This document shows positions 1-7,694 of a DNA stretch of 12,833 bases, one piece after another. How positions within the stretch are numbered: position 1 is the first letter of the stretch; every line of letters starts with the position of its first letter. The position numbers and the translations under genes were made by a program. The stretch is from Prevotellaceae bacterium UBA7017 (GTDB lineage: Bacteria > Bacteroidota > Bacteroidia > Bacteroidales > Bacteroidaceae), in NCBI GenBank assembly GCA_002449535.1, contig DJWZ01000074.1:1-12833 (forward strand), in the 5' to 3' direction. A model generated the notes under the pieces. It did no database searches. It was not told the DNA's origin and saw only the letters and a program-made list of their open reading frames with translations.

Positions 1-2867
1 TCCAAACCGCCATACTTGAACTTCGTCATGAGGTTTGTATAGACTTTCTCTGTATCGAAGTTGTTGCTCTCATTGGTATGGAAAGGAGTGATACGATTGA
101 CAAGACCTTCCTGAATGAAGTTCTCACCAAGGTTCATATAGTTCTCCTGACCTACTGTCAAAGCCACATAGAGAGGACGTGTCCAGTTGCTGTTTGCAAC
201 CATCTCAAGCAGCATCAGGTCACCCTTATAGAGGGCACGCTTGCCAGCAAGAGAGATTGCCATACGCTCTGGGATTACCACGTTGCCAGCAGAATCCTTT
301 GGAAGCATCATACCACTCTTGAGGACAGCCTCCTTATCGATGTTGAGATAAAGGGTGTCTGTTGGGATGCAGTGCATCTCGTCATTATCCTCTATGCCAC
401 GAACCCAGCGGGCAAGGACATTCTTAACCTCGAATGGGTCTTCGCCAAACTGCTTGGCAGCAGCAACAGGGTCTTGCTTGAAGTATTCAAGTATCTGGGT
501 CTTCAACTCTGGATTTACTGTAACATATTCATTTCTGCCAGAGCAGTAGTCGATACGTGGCCATGTGATAGGCAAAGACGGAGAATTCCATGCCGGACGA
601 ATCATCTGGTCGATATACCAGTCGGTCTGGATATATGACAGGTTACATACACGGGCATCGGTACGCACCTGCTCAACATCCTGATTATACCACAGAGGGA
701 AGGTATCATTATCACCGTTAGTGAAGATGATAGGATAGCCTGTCTCCTGAAGGGAGTTGAGGTAGTTCTGTCCAAAGTCGCGACAGGTATAGCGTCCTGA
801 ACGGTCATGGTCATCCCATGTCTGCGAAGCCATCTGGACAGGCACTAACAATGTCGCAACACCAATGACTGCTGCCAAGGCAACGTTCTCCTTGTTCTTG
901 AGCAGTTTTCGTGTCAAGATGTCGATAATGGCAGCAACACCCATACCACACCATATAGCATAGGCATAGAAAGAACCTGCATAGGCATAGTCACGCTCAC
1001 GTGGCTGCATAGGTGTCTGATTTAGGTAGATAACAATAGCAAGACCTGTCATGAAGAACAGGAAGAATATAACCCAGAACTGCTGGATGCCCTTCTTGCC
1101 CTTGTAAGCCTGCCAGAAAAGTCCCAACAAGCCCAGCAACAATGGCATGCAGTAGAAGACATTATGTCCCTTGTTCTCCTTCAGTTCATCAGGAAGGAGG
1201 TCCTGATTGCCAAGCATCATCTCGTCAATGAATGAGAAGCCTGTTATCCAGTTGCCATGTTCCAATTCGCCATTACCCTGAATATCATTCTGACGACCAG
1301 CGAAATTCCACATAAAGTAACGCCAGTACATGAAGTTACACTGATAAGACAGGAAGAAGCGGATATTCTCAAGGAAAGTTGGCATCTTGACCTGTACTAT
1401 CTGTCCACAGCGGTCATAGTCAGAGACATTGCCTTCAACGCCTCCCATCCAGTCTTCATAAGCCTGAGCATGACCAGAGTCATGCATACGTGGGAACAGC
1501 ATGTTCTGCGCATATTCATAGGAATCCTTTGTGCGGACTACAAAGTATTTGTCAGGCTCATCTGGAGAGTGTTTCTCCACTTTCTGATATATAGGAGCAC
1601 CTGTCTTCATACGTGGAATACACATATTGCCCTCAATATCGAGAGCCACCTGTGAGGTATATGCCTGACCATAGAAAAGAGGACGGTCACCATACTGGTC
1701 ACGAGAGAGGTAGTTGCCAAGGGTGAAGATATCCTCAGGAGAGTTCTGGTCCATTGGAGGATTGCTTGCAGAACGCACTACTATCAGGGCGTATGTAGAA
1801 TAGCCTATCATCAGCATCAGCATACAGCATAGGGTTGTATTCTTGATACGATTTGTGATGACAGCAACACCTTTCTTCTTGAAGTTAAGGCATAGATAGA
1901 GTAATGCAAGCACTATAACACCTATGACAGCTGCACTCCAGCCGTAACCATAGAAAGGTATGCCCAACATTGCTATTGCCAACAGGAAAGAAATGTTTCC
2001 TCGTAAAGCGGACTTGTTGGAATAGGTTTCCCATATAGCCCACAATACAGACGCCACCAATATAACAAGGTATATAATGACACCTGTGTTGAATGGCATA
2101 CCAAGAGTGTTGACAAAGAAGAGTTCAAACCATCCACCAACAGTTATGATGCCAGGAACAACACCATAAAGCACAGCAGCCACAATGACAACAGAAATGC
2201 AGAGAGCTATCAGAGAGCCCTTGAGGTCGGCATCTGGATACCTTTTATAATAATATACAAGTACAATGGCAGGAATACACAGCAAATTGAGCAGATGGAC
2301 ACCGATTGACAATCCCGTCATGTATGTAATAAGGATTAGCCAACGGTCTGAGCCTGGCTCTTCGGCATGGTCTTCCCACTTTAATATCAGCCAGAACACA
2401 ACTGCCGTGAAACAAGAAGAATAGGCATATACCTCTCCCTCGACAGCAGAGAACCAGAAGGTATCTGAGAAGGTGTAGATAAGTGCTCCCACCATACCAG
2501 AGGCTTCAATGGCAATCATCTTTGCAGTAGTAAGCTCTTCCCACTTGTCGATAAGGAGCCTGCGCACAAGATGTGTGATACTCCAGAAGAGGAACAGGAT
2601 ACAGGCTGCCGACAGCAGAGCCGACATCATATTAACCATGCGAGCCACCTGTGTAGCATCAGAAGCAAACTGGGAAAACAGATTTGCCGTCAGCATAAAG
2701 AAAGGTGCGCCAGGGGGGTGACCAACTTCCAAAAGATAACCCGTGGTGATAAACTCTGGACAATCCCAGAAGGATGCCGTTGGTTCAATAGTAGAACAAT
2801 ATACGAAGGAGGCAATGAAGAATGCCACCCAGCCGAGTATATTATCCACAATACGAAACTTTTTCAT
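1..2867 (-). CDS. DUF2723 membrane glycosyltransferase (GT-C-like), 3' end beyond window
   Basis: This frame is open from an ATG at 2867 to the window edge: 955 complete codons and no stop, so the C-terminus is missing. I read it through codon by codon and saw no frameshift. The N-terminus has a membrane helix (about residues 10-27), then FWDCPEF at 33-39 and GHPPGAPFFML at 49-59. These are the first-loop acidic motif and HPPG motif typical of DUF2723 proteins, which are related to eukaryotic TMEM260 O-mannosyltransferases. A multi-helix region runs to about 360, a soluble loop to about 563, a second helix cluster to about 677 (containing QPRERDYAYAGSFYAYA near 617), and then a soluble domain with NGDNDTFPLWY. 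By family it should move sugar from a lipid carrier onto protein or glycan outside the inner membrane; donor and acceptor cannot be told from sequence. It is the last visible gene of the ftsY-lon-tgt train, 55 nt after the LptG-like permease. Bacteroidales members are, as I recall, usually 1000-1100 residues, so most of the protein is visible. Confidence 0.9.
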   Translation of the reverse strand, partial: MKKFRIVDNILGWVAFFIASFVYCSTIEPTASFWDCPEFITTGYLLEVGHPPGAPFFMLTANLFSQFASDATQVARMVNMMSALLSAACILFLFWSITHLVRRLLIDKWEELTTAKMIAIEASGMVGALIYTFSDTFWFSAVEGEVYAYSSCFTAVVFWLILKWEDHAEEPGSDRWLILITYMTGLSIGVHLLNLLCIPAIVLVYYYKRYPDADLKGSLIALCISVVIVAAVLYGVVPGIITVGGWFELFFVNTLGMPFNTGVIIYLVILVASVLWAIWETYSNKSALRGNISFLLAIAMLGIPFYGYGWSAAVIGVIVLALLYLCLNFKKKGVAVITNRIKNTTLCCMLMLMIGYSTYALIVVRSASNPPMDQNSPEDIFTLGNYLSRDQYGDRPLFYGQAYTSQVALDIEGNMCIPRMKTGAPIYQKVEKHSPDEPDKYFVVRTKDSYEYAQNMLFPRMHDSGHAQAYEDWMGGVEGNVSDYDRCGQIVQVKMPTFLENIRFFLSYQCNFMYWRYFMWNFAGRQNDIQGNGELEHGNWITGFSFIDEMMLGNQDLLPDELKENKGHNVFYCMPLLLGLLGLFWQAYKGKKGIQQFWVIFFLFFMTGLAIVIYLNQTPMQPRERDYAYAGSFYAYAIWCGMGVAAIIDILTRKLLKNKENVALAAVIGVATLLVPVQMASQTWDDHDRSGRYTCRDFGQNYLNSLQETGYPIIFTNGDNDTFPLWYNQDVEQVRTDARVCNLSYIQTDWYIDQMIRPAWNSPSLPITWPRIDYCSGRNEYVTVNPELKTQILEYFKQDPVAAAKQFGEDPFEVKNVLARWVRGIEDNDEMHCIPTDTLYLNIDKEAVLKSGMMLPKDSAGNVVIPERMAISLAGKRALYKGDLMLLEMVANSNWTRPLYVALTVGQENYMNLGENFIQEGLVNRITPFHTNESNNFDTEKVYTNLMTKFKYGGL

Positions 2868-2922
2868 TTTCTTCTATATTGTTTTAATATTACGATTTTC
2901 AATGGTTCAGTTCTTGTTTTTC
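2868..2922 (-). other. 55-nt spacer between permease and DUF2723 genes
   Basis: This is the widest gap in the minus-strand train. It is A-rich on the coding strand and contains neither a TAnnTTTG-type -7 box nor a hairpin followed by a T-run. I therefore see no independent promoter or terminator, and read-through from lptG is the simplest reading. The bases just before the DUF2723 ATG (AGAAGAAA) are purine-rich but are not a clear Shine-Dalgarno sequence. Confidence 0.5.
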
Positions 2923-4125
2923 TTAATTCGGTGCATGCCTGTAACAGAAGTATGCCACTATGCCAAAGAGTATATTAGGTACCCAGGCTGCCAGTATTGG
3001 CGGTGTGCCGGCATTTATGGCAAACGTTGCTGATATGGTCTGCAACATTATATATAGGAAGCTAAGGGCAAGTCCCAAACCAAGATACATTCCCATACCC
3101 CCCTTCCTCTTTCTCGAAGACAAGGAGGCTCCGATGATGGTGAGGATGAATGAGGCGAACGAACTTGCTATGCGCTTATGATATTCCACCTGATATTGTA
3201 CAACATTCTGCGAGCCTCTGTCTATCTGCTTGCTGATATAATCAGAAAGCTGGGGAGAAGTAAACGTTTCCTGCTGCCCCTTTGAGAACACAAGATCCAC
3301 TGGCTCCATCTGTATCAATGTGTCAAGTGACAATCCAGAAGTGATACGCTCACGCATACCTGTCATCTCACGTATCTTCCAGTTTGTTGCCTTCCAATGA
3401 TACTTGGAGTCGGATATTGTGTCATACTGTATTTCTGATGCCGTCATGTGGGAGACAAGTTTTTTGTTCTCAAACTTATCAAGACAGAAGCCATATCCCT
3501 TTTTGAAGACATTGTCATAGTGCTGCATATAGGCAATAACACCTCTATCTACCTGTAGCTGCACATTTTCTGCAGAGGTGTTCTTCTTGTTGTTCTTATA
3601 CATCGACTCGAAATTTTGACGTATGACAGTGCCATGGGGAATGACGTATGCCGCCAGAGTGTATGAGAGCAGAGAGATGAGGACACAAGATACCATATAA
3701 GGCACCATTAGACGTTTGAAACTAACTCCTGCTGCCAAAATGGAGATTATCTCAGAATTGCCTGCCATCTTTGACGTAAAAAATATGACGGCAATGAAGA
3801 CAAACAACGGAGAGAAGAGGTTTGCAAAATATGGTATGAAGTTAAGATAGTAATCAAAGACAATAGCCTTCCAAGGAGCATTATACTGGGTGAACTTTGA
3901 AAGATTCTCATTGAAGTCAAAGACAATAGCAAGAGATATGATAAGCGCAATGGCAAAGAAATAAGTGCCAATGAACTTAACGATGATATATCTGTCCAGT
4001 CGTGGACAGATGCGATAGAACTGAGAGAAGTACTTATTCTTTATGCGTCTGTTTCTTCTCTCTGTTGTGGTACGGATGACTCTTATCGCCTTCTCTGCAT
4101 ATTGTCTATAATGCTTCTCTTCCAT
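2923..4125 (-). CDS. lptG: LptF/LptG (YjgP/YjgQ) family LPS export permease
   Basis: This 400-residue protein has the family's layout: three N-terminal helices (about 51-70, 98-118, 144-162), a long periplasmic beta-rich domain (about 165-315), and three C-terminal helices (about 317-335, 345-364, 378-395). The NSEIISILAAGVSFKRLM segment at 123-140 is the conserved cytoplasmic coupling region that contacts the LptB ATPase. Family role: inner-membrane permease that, with its partner permease and LptB, extracts LPS and passes it to the periplasmic bridge. LptF and LptG are hard to separate here, so the symbol is tentative. The start lies inside tgt (43-nt overlap). The ATG at 4125 is the only ATG, GTG or TTG before the first helix, so the unusually long basic N-terminal extension (about 48 residues with 14 Lys/Arg) looks real. 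The overlap suggests translational coupling to tgt. Confidence 0.92.
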   Translation of the reverse strand: MEEKHYRQYAEKAIRVIRTTTERRNRRIKNKYFSQFYRICPRLDRYIIVKFIGTYFFAIALIISLAIVFDFNENLSKFTQYNAPWKAIVFDYYLNFIPYFANLFSPLFVFIAVIFFTSKMAGNSEIISILAAGVSFKRLMVPYMVSCVLISLLSYTLAAYVIPHGTVIRQNFESMYKNNKKNTSAENVQLQVDRGVIAYMQHYDNVFKKGYGFCLDKFENKKLVSHMTASEIQYDTISDSKYHWKATNWKIREMTGMRERITSGLSLDTLIQMEPVDLVFSKGQQETFTSPQLSDYISKQIDRGSQNVVQYQVEYHKRIASSFASFILTIIGASLSSRKRKGGMGMYLGLGLALSFLYIMLQTISATFAINAGTPPILAAWVPNILFGIVAYFCYRHAPN

Positions 4126-5210
4126 TGTGTGAAATCACCTTTTATAATGTGTTCACGGGCATCACCCACGAGTCGTAAATAGAAAGCCAAGTTGTGTATA
4201 GAGGCTATTTGAAGAGCAAGATATTCCTGCGACTTAAAGAGATGGTGCAGATATGCCTTTGTGGTAATCTTGTCAACATCACAACCCTCTGGGTCGATAG
4301 GTGTGAAGTCGTTTTCCCATTTCTTATTCTTCATATTCATAGTACCCTCGTATGTGAACAGCATAGCATTGCGACCGTTTCTTGTTGGCATGACGCAATC
4401 AAACATATCCACACCGCGTTCTATATTCTCAAGAATATTCCAAGGAGTACCGACCCCCATGAGGTAGCGAGGCTTGTCCTTGGGAAGAATCTCATTCACC
4501 ACCTCCACCATTTCATACATCACCTCAGTAGGCTCACCAACTGCCAAACCACCGATGGCATTACCATCGCATCCCTTGTCAGCAATATATTTTGCTGACT
4601 CCTGACGCAAATCCTTATATGAGCATCCTTGCACAATAGGGAACAGGGACTGCTTGTAACCATATAGTGGTTCTGTTTCATTAAAACGCTTTATGCAGCG
4701 GTCCAGCCACCTATGCGTCAGGTCAAGCGACTTTCGAGCATACTGCCAGTCACTTTGTCCTGGGGCACATTCGTCAAGAGCCATGATGATATCGGCACCT
4801 ATGGTGCGCTCTGTATCCATAACATTCTCTGGGGTGAAGATATGCTTCGAACCATCTATGTGACTGCGGAATTCACATCCCTCCTCTGTCAACTTACGAA
4901 TACCTGTCAGCGAAAAAACCTGAAAGCCGCCAGAGTCTGTAAGGATAGGTCTCTCCCACCCTATAAACTGATGCAAACCGCCAGCCTTTCGCAGAATGTC
5001 TGTGCCAGGACGTAGATACAGGTGATAGGTGTTTCCCAATATTATCTGGGCTTTCACCTGACGCCGCAACTCCTCGAAATGGACAGCCTTCACAGAACCG
5101 ACAGTCCCCACAGGCATGAAGATGGGAGTACGAATCTCGCCATGATCTGTTGTGAGGACGCCAGCACGGGCACCACTGTAGGGATCGTTATTTTGTATCT
5201 GGAATTTCAA
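4083..5210 (-). CDS. tgt: tRNA-guanine transglycosylase (queuine tRNA-ribosyltransferase), TTG start
   Basis: This 375-residue enzyme exchanges guanine-34 for the queuosine precursor preQ1 in GUN-anticodon tRNAs, in the cytoplasm. Visible landmarks are GNTYHLYLRPG (59-69), TDSGGFQVFSL with the general acid/base Asp92 (91-101), DEC at 146-148 (the bacterial preQ1-type pocket), VQG (193-195), GGLAVGE (220-226), and MFDCVMPTRNGRN with the nucleophile Asp271 (269-281). The usual C-x-C-x2-C...H zinc site is altered: the aligned residues are Glu308, Cys310, Asp313 and His339. The start is a TTG at 5208-5210. A TGA lies two codons upstream in the same frame, the next in-frame ATG encodes Met32, and MKFxxQ is the usual family N-terminus, so TTG is well supported. 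The first 23 nt overlap the end of lon, and the last 43 nt overlap the permease gene. Confidence 0.95.
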   Translation of the reverse strand: MKFQIQNNDPYSGARAGVLTTDHGEIRTPIFMPVGTVGSVKAVHFEELRRQVKAQIILGNTYHLYLRPGTDILRKAGGLHQFIGWERPILTDSGGFQVFSLTGIRKLTEEGCEFRSHIDGSKHIFTPENVMDTERTIGADIIMALDECAPGQSDWQYARKSLDLTHRWLDRCIKRFNETEPLYGYKQSLFPIVQGCSYKDLRQESAKYIADKGCDGNAIGGLAVGEPTEVMYEMVEVVNEILPKDKPRYLMGVGTPWNILENIERGVDMFDCVMPTRNGRNAMLFTYEGTMNMKNKKWENDFTPIDPEGCDVDKITTKAYLHHLFKSQEYLALQIASIHNLAFYLRLVGDAREHIIKGDFTQWKRSIIDNMQRRR

Positions 5211-7692
5211 AATTCAGCGGATTATCTACTAATTCTTTTGTTAATGCAAAATCCCAAACTTCACGAACATTCTCAACGAAATGGAATTTTACGCCCTTCA
5301 AATACTTCTCTGGTATCTCCTCAACATCCTTCTTATTGGCAGAACACATCACAATGTCTGTTATGCCTGCACGCTTTGCAGCAAGGAGTTTTTCCTTTAT
5401 ACCACCAACAGGCAATACTTTTCCGCGAAGGGTTATCTCGCCTGTCATAGCAACATTCTTGCGTACTTTCCTTTGTGTAATGGCTGATGCTATAGAAGTT
5501 GCTATAGTGATGCCAGCAGAAGGACCGTCCTTTGGCGTTGCTCCCTCTGGCACATGGATGTGGATGTTCCAAGACTGGAAGATGCGGGAATCGATATTGA
5601 GATATTCAGCATGAGCCTTGACATATTCGAGGGCAATCACAGCACTCTCCTTCATCACATCACCCAAATTACCTGTAAGGGTTAGTTTTCCTTCCTTACC
5701 CTTTGAAAGCGATGTCTCGATAAAGAGTATTTCACCTCCTACACTTGTCCAAGCCAAGCCTGTTACGACACCAGCATAGTCATTGCCCTGATAGATGTCA
5801 CGATAGAAAGGAGGATTGCCCAGCAACTCTGTGACATTTTCCGGATTCAAAGGAGATTCAAGCAATTCAATGGAAGAATCCATAGAACCTTCTTTTGCAA
5901 TTTTGTATGCAATCTTGCGCAATGCCTTGTTGATTTGCTTCTCCAGCTGTCGCACTCCACTTTCACGAGTATATCGCTCAACAATATATTCGAGTGTCTT
6001 CTTGGGGAATTTAATATTCTTGAAGGACTCCAAGCCTGTCTTTTCCTTCTCTCGTGGCACCAGATGACGCTTGGCTATCTCTATTTTCTCTTCTGTTGTA
6101 TAACCAGAGAGTTCTATTATCTCCATTCTGTCACGCAAAGGAGACGGTATTGTTGACAAATCGTTTGCTGTTGCTATAAAGAGCACCTTTGACAGGTCAT
6201 AGTCAAGATCGAGATAGTTGTCGTGGAAGGCTGTATTCTGTTCTGGATCCAACACCTCCAGCAAAGCAGAAGCAGGATCACCATTTATGGTATTCTGTGT
6301 TACCTTATCTATCTCGTCGAGAATTAGTACAGGATTTGAGGAACCTGCTTTCTCTATACTCTTTATAATACGACCTGGCATAGCACCGACATAGGTACGG
6401 CGGTGACCTCTTATCTCAGCCTCATCATGCAAGCCACCCAGTGACATGCGAACATATTTCCTTCCCAAAGCATCAGCAATGCTCCTGCCAAGAGATGTCT
6501 TACCAACTCCAGGAGGACCATAGAGACACAGTATAGGCGATTTCAAGTCTCCACGCATAAGAAGCACAGAAACATATTCCAAAATACGTTCCTTTACCTT
6601 CTCCATACCATAGTGGTCACGATTCAACACTCGCTCTGCATGACGGAGATCCAGATTGTCTTCCGTATATTCATTCCAAGGAAGCTCAACCAGTTTCTGA
6701 AGGTAAGTAAGTTGCGTATTATAGTCAGAACTCTGTACGTGAAGCTGGTCAAGTCGTTCCATTTCCTTCTCAAAGAATTCACTGGTTTCCTTGTTCCACT
6801 TTTTTGTAGCAGCCTTCTCACGTAGTTTTGCCTTTTCCGGCGAACCGTCTTCACGTCCCAACTGCTGATTGATACTCTTCAACTGTTGACGCAGGAAATA
6901 CTCCTTCTGCTCCACATCGATGGCATGCTGGGTACGATTATGAATATCAATACGCATATCAGCATACTGTATCTCACGATTCATCAGCTGCAGGAGTTCG
7001 AAACAACGCATCTTCAAATCGTCACATGCCAACAGATGCATTTTCTCCGTCAACTTAAACGGCATGAAGTATGACACAGTATTCAGAAGCTGCACAGGAT
7101 TTGCCAAATCCTTCAATGCCATCTGTATCTCAAAGGTGAAGGAATCTGTCTTTTGGATATATTCCAGCACCTTGGAATTGAGGTCTCCGAGCATTGTCTG
7201 ATACTCCATATCATTAGCATCAGGTTCTTCTTCTGGAGCAGGTATTATGTGTGCCTTGATATATGGTTCCTCTTGCAACACCTCACCTATGCGACAGCGT
7301 GCAAGTGGATGTGCCAGGAAAGCTATTCTGTTCTCCTGACCAGGCACCTCAAACACTTTTATAAACTGAGTTATCACTCCATACTCACACAAGTCTTCTG
7401 AGGTAGGATATTCTATTGATGGATCCTTTTGGCAGAACATCGCAAACTTATCCCTCTTGTGTTTCTCAAGATATTTGATAAGCTGACGAGTAGTGCTACG
7501 TGCTATTGTTATAGAGGCGAGGATAATGGGGAAGTTAACCATGTTTCTGGTTACGAGGACAGGCATATCGCCCTCCTTCTGTCCCTTCAGCATTTCCGTA
7601 AAGTCACCTTCAAATTCCGTTATACGCACGAAACCCTCGGCATCGTCCTTGTTGAAATCGTCAAATTTAAATTTTGAAAATATATCTTCCAT
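5188..7692 (-). CDS. lon: ATP-dependent Lon protease
   Basis: This 834-residue, full-length LonA-type protease degrades misfolded and regulatory proteins in the cytoplasm as a hexamer. An N-terminal substrate-binding domain (about 40-245) is followed by a coiled-coil linker (about 250-350) and an AAA+ module with Walker A GPPGVGKT at 392-399 and Walker B VLILDEID at 455-462. The C-terminal protease domain has the catalytic dyad Ser725 (in DGPSAG) and Lys768 (in GGIKEKLLAAKRAG); their spacing of 43 residues matches E. coli Lon (Ser679/Lys722). The ATG is 2 nt after the stop of the membrane-anchored HU-like gene and is preceded by AGGAG with a 6-nt spacer. The 3' end overlaps tgt by 23 nt. I see no separate heat-shock-type promoter, so expression probably follows the operon. 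Confidence 0.97.
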   Translation of the reverse strand: MEDIFSKFKFDDFNKDDAEGFVRITEFEGDFTEMLKGQKEGDMPVLVTRNMVNFPIILASITIARSTTRQLIKYLEKHKRDKFAMFCQKDPSIEYPTSEDLCEYGVITQFIKVFEVPGQENRIAFLAHPLARCRIGEVLQEEPYIKAHIIPAPEEEPDANDMEYQTMLGDLNSKVLEYIQKTDSFTFEIQMALKDLANPVQLLNTVSYFMPFKLTEKMHLLACDDLKMRCFELLQLMNREIQYADMRIDIHNRTQHAIDVEQKEYFLRQQLKSINQQLGREDGSPEKAKLREKAATKKWNKETSEFFEKEMERLDQLHVQSSDYNTQLTYLQKLVELPWNEYTEDNLDLRHAERVLNRDHYGMEKVKERILEYVSVLLMRGDLKSPILCLYGPPGVGKTSLGRSIADALGRKYVRMSLGGLHDEAEIRGHRRTYVGAMPGRIIKSIEKAGSSNPVLILDEIDKVTQNTINGDPASALLEVLDPEQNTAFHDNYLDLDYDLSKVLFIATANDLSTIPSPLRDRMEIIELSGYTTEEKIEIAKRHLVPREKEKTGLESFKNIKFPKKTLEYIVERYTRESGVRQLEKQINKALRKIAYKIAKEGSMDSSIELLESPLNPENVTELLGNPPFYRDIYQGNDYAGVVTGLAWTSVGGEILFIETSLSKGKEGKLTLTGNLGDVMKESAVIALEYVKAHAEYLNIDSRIFQSWNIHIHVPEGATPKDGPSAGITIATSIASAITQRKVRKNVAMTGEITLRGKVLPVGGIKEKLLAAKRAGITDIVMCSANKKDVEEIPEKYLKGVKFHFVENVREVWDFALTKELVDNPLNFEIPDTK

Positions 7693-7694
7693 TA

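Noticed and set aside
78..638. Plus-strand open frame of 186 codons
   Set aside because: It is antisense to the DUF2723 gene, whose frame is continuously open with recognisable motifs. The plus-strand product has low-complexity, cysteine/histidine-scattered character and no family features.
1257..1655. Plus-strand open frame of 132 codons
   Set aside because: It is codon-aligned with the antisense DUF2723 reading frame, which explains the absence of stops; there are no motifs.
2868..2922. Possible promoter or terminator before the DUF2723 gene
   Set aside because: There is no TAnnTTTG box and no stable hairpin with a T-run in the 55 nt; it is only AT-rich.
4194..4598. Plus-strand open frame of 134 codons opposite tgt
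   Set aside because: It lies entirely within tgt, whose catalytic Asp271 region is encoded on the other strand; it is a shadow frame.
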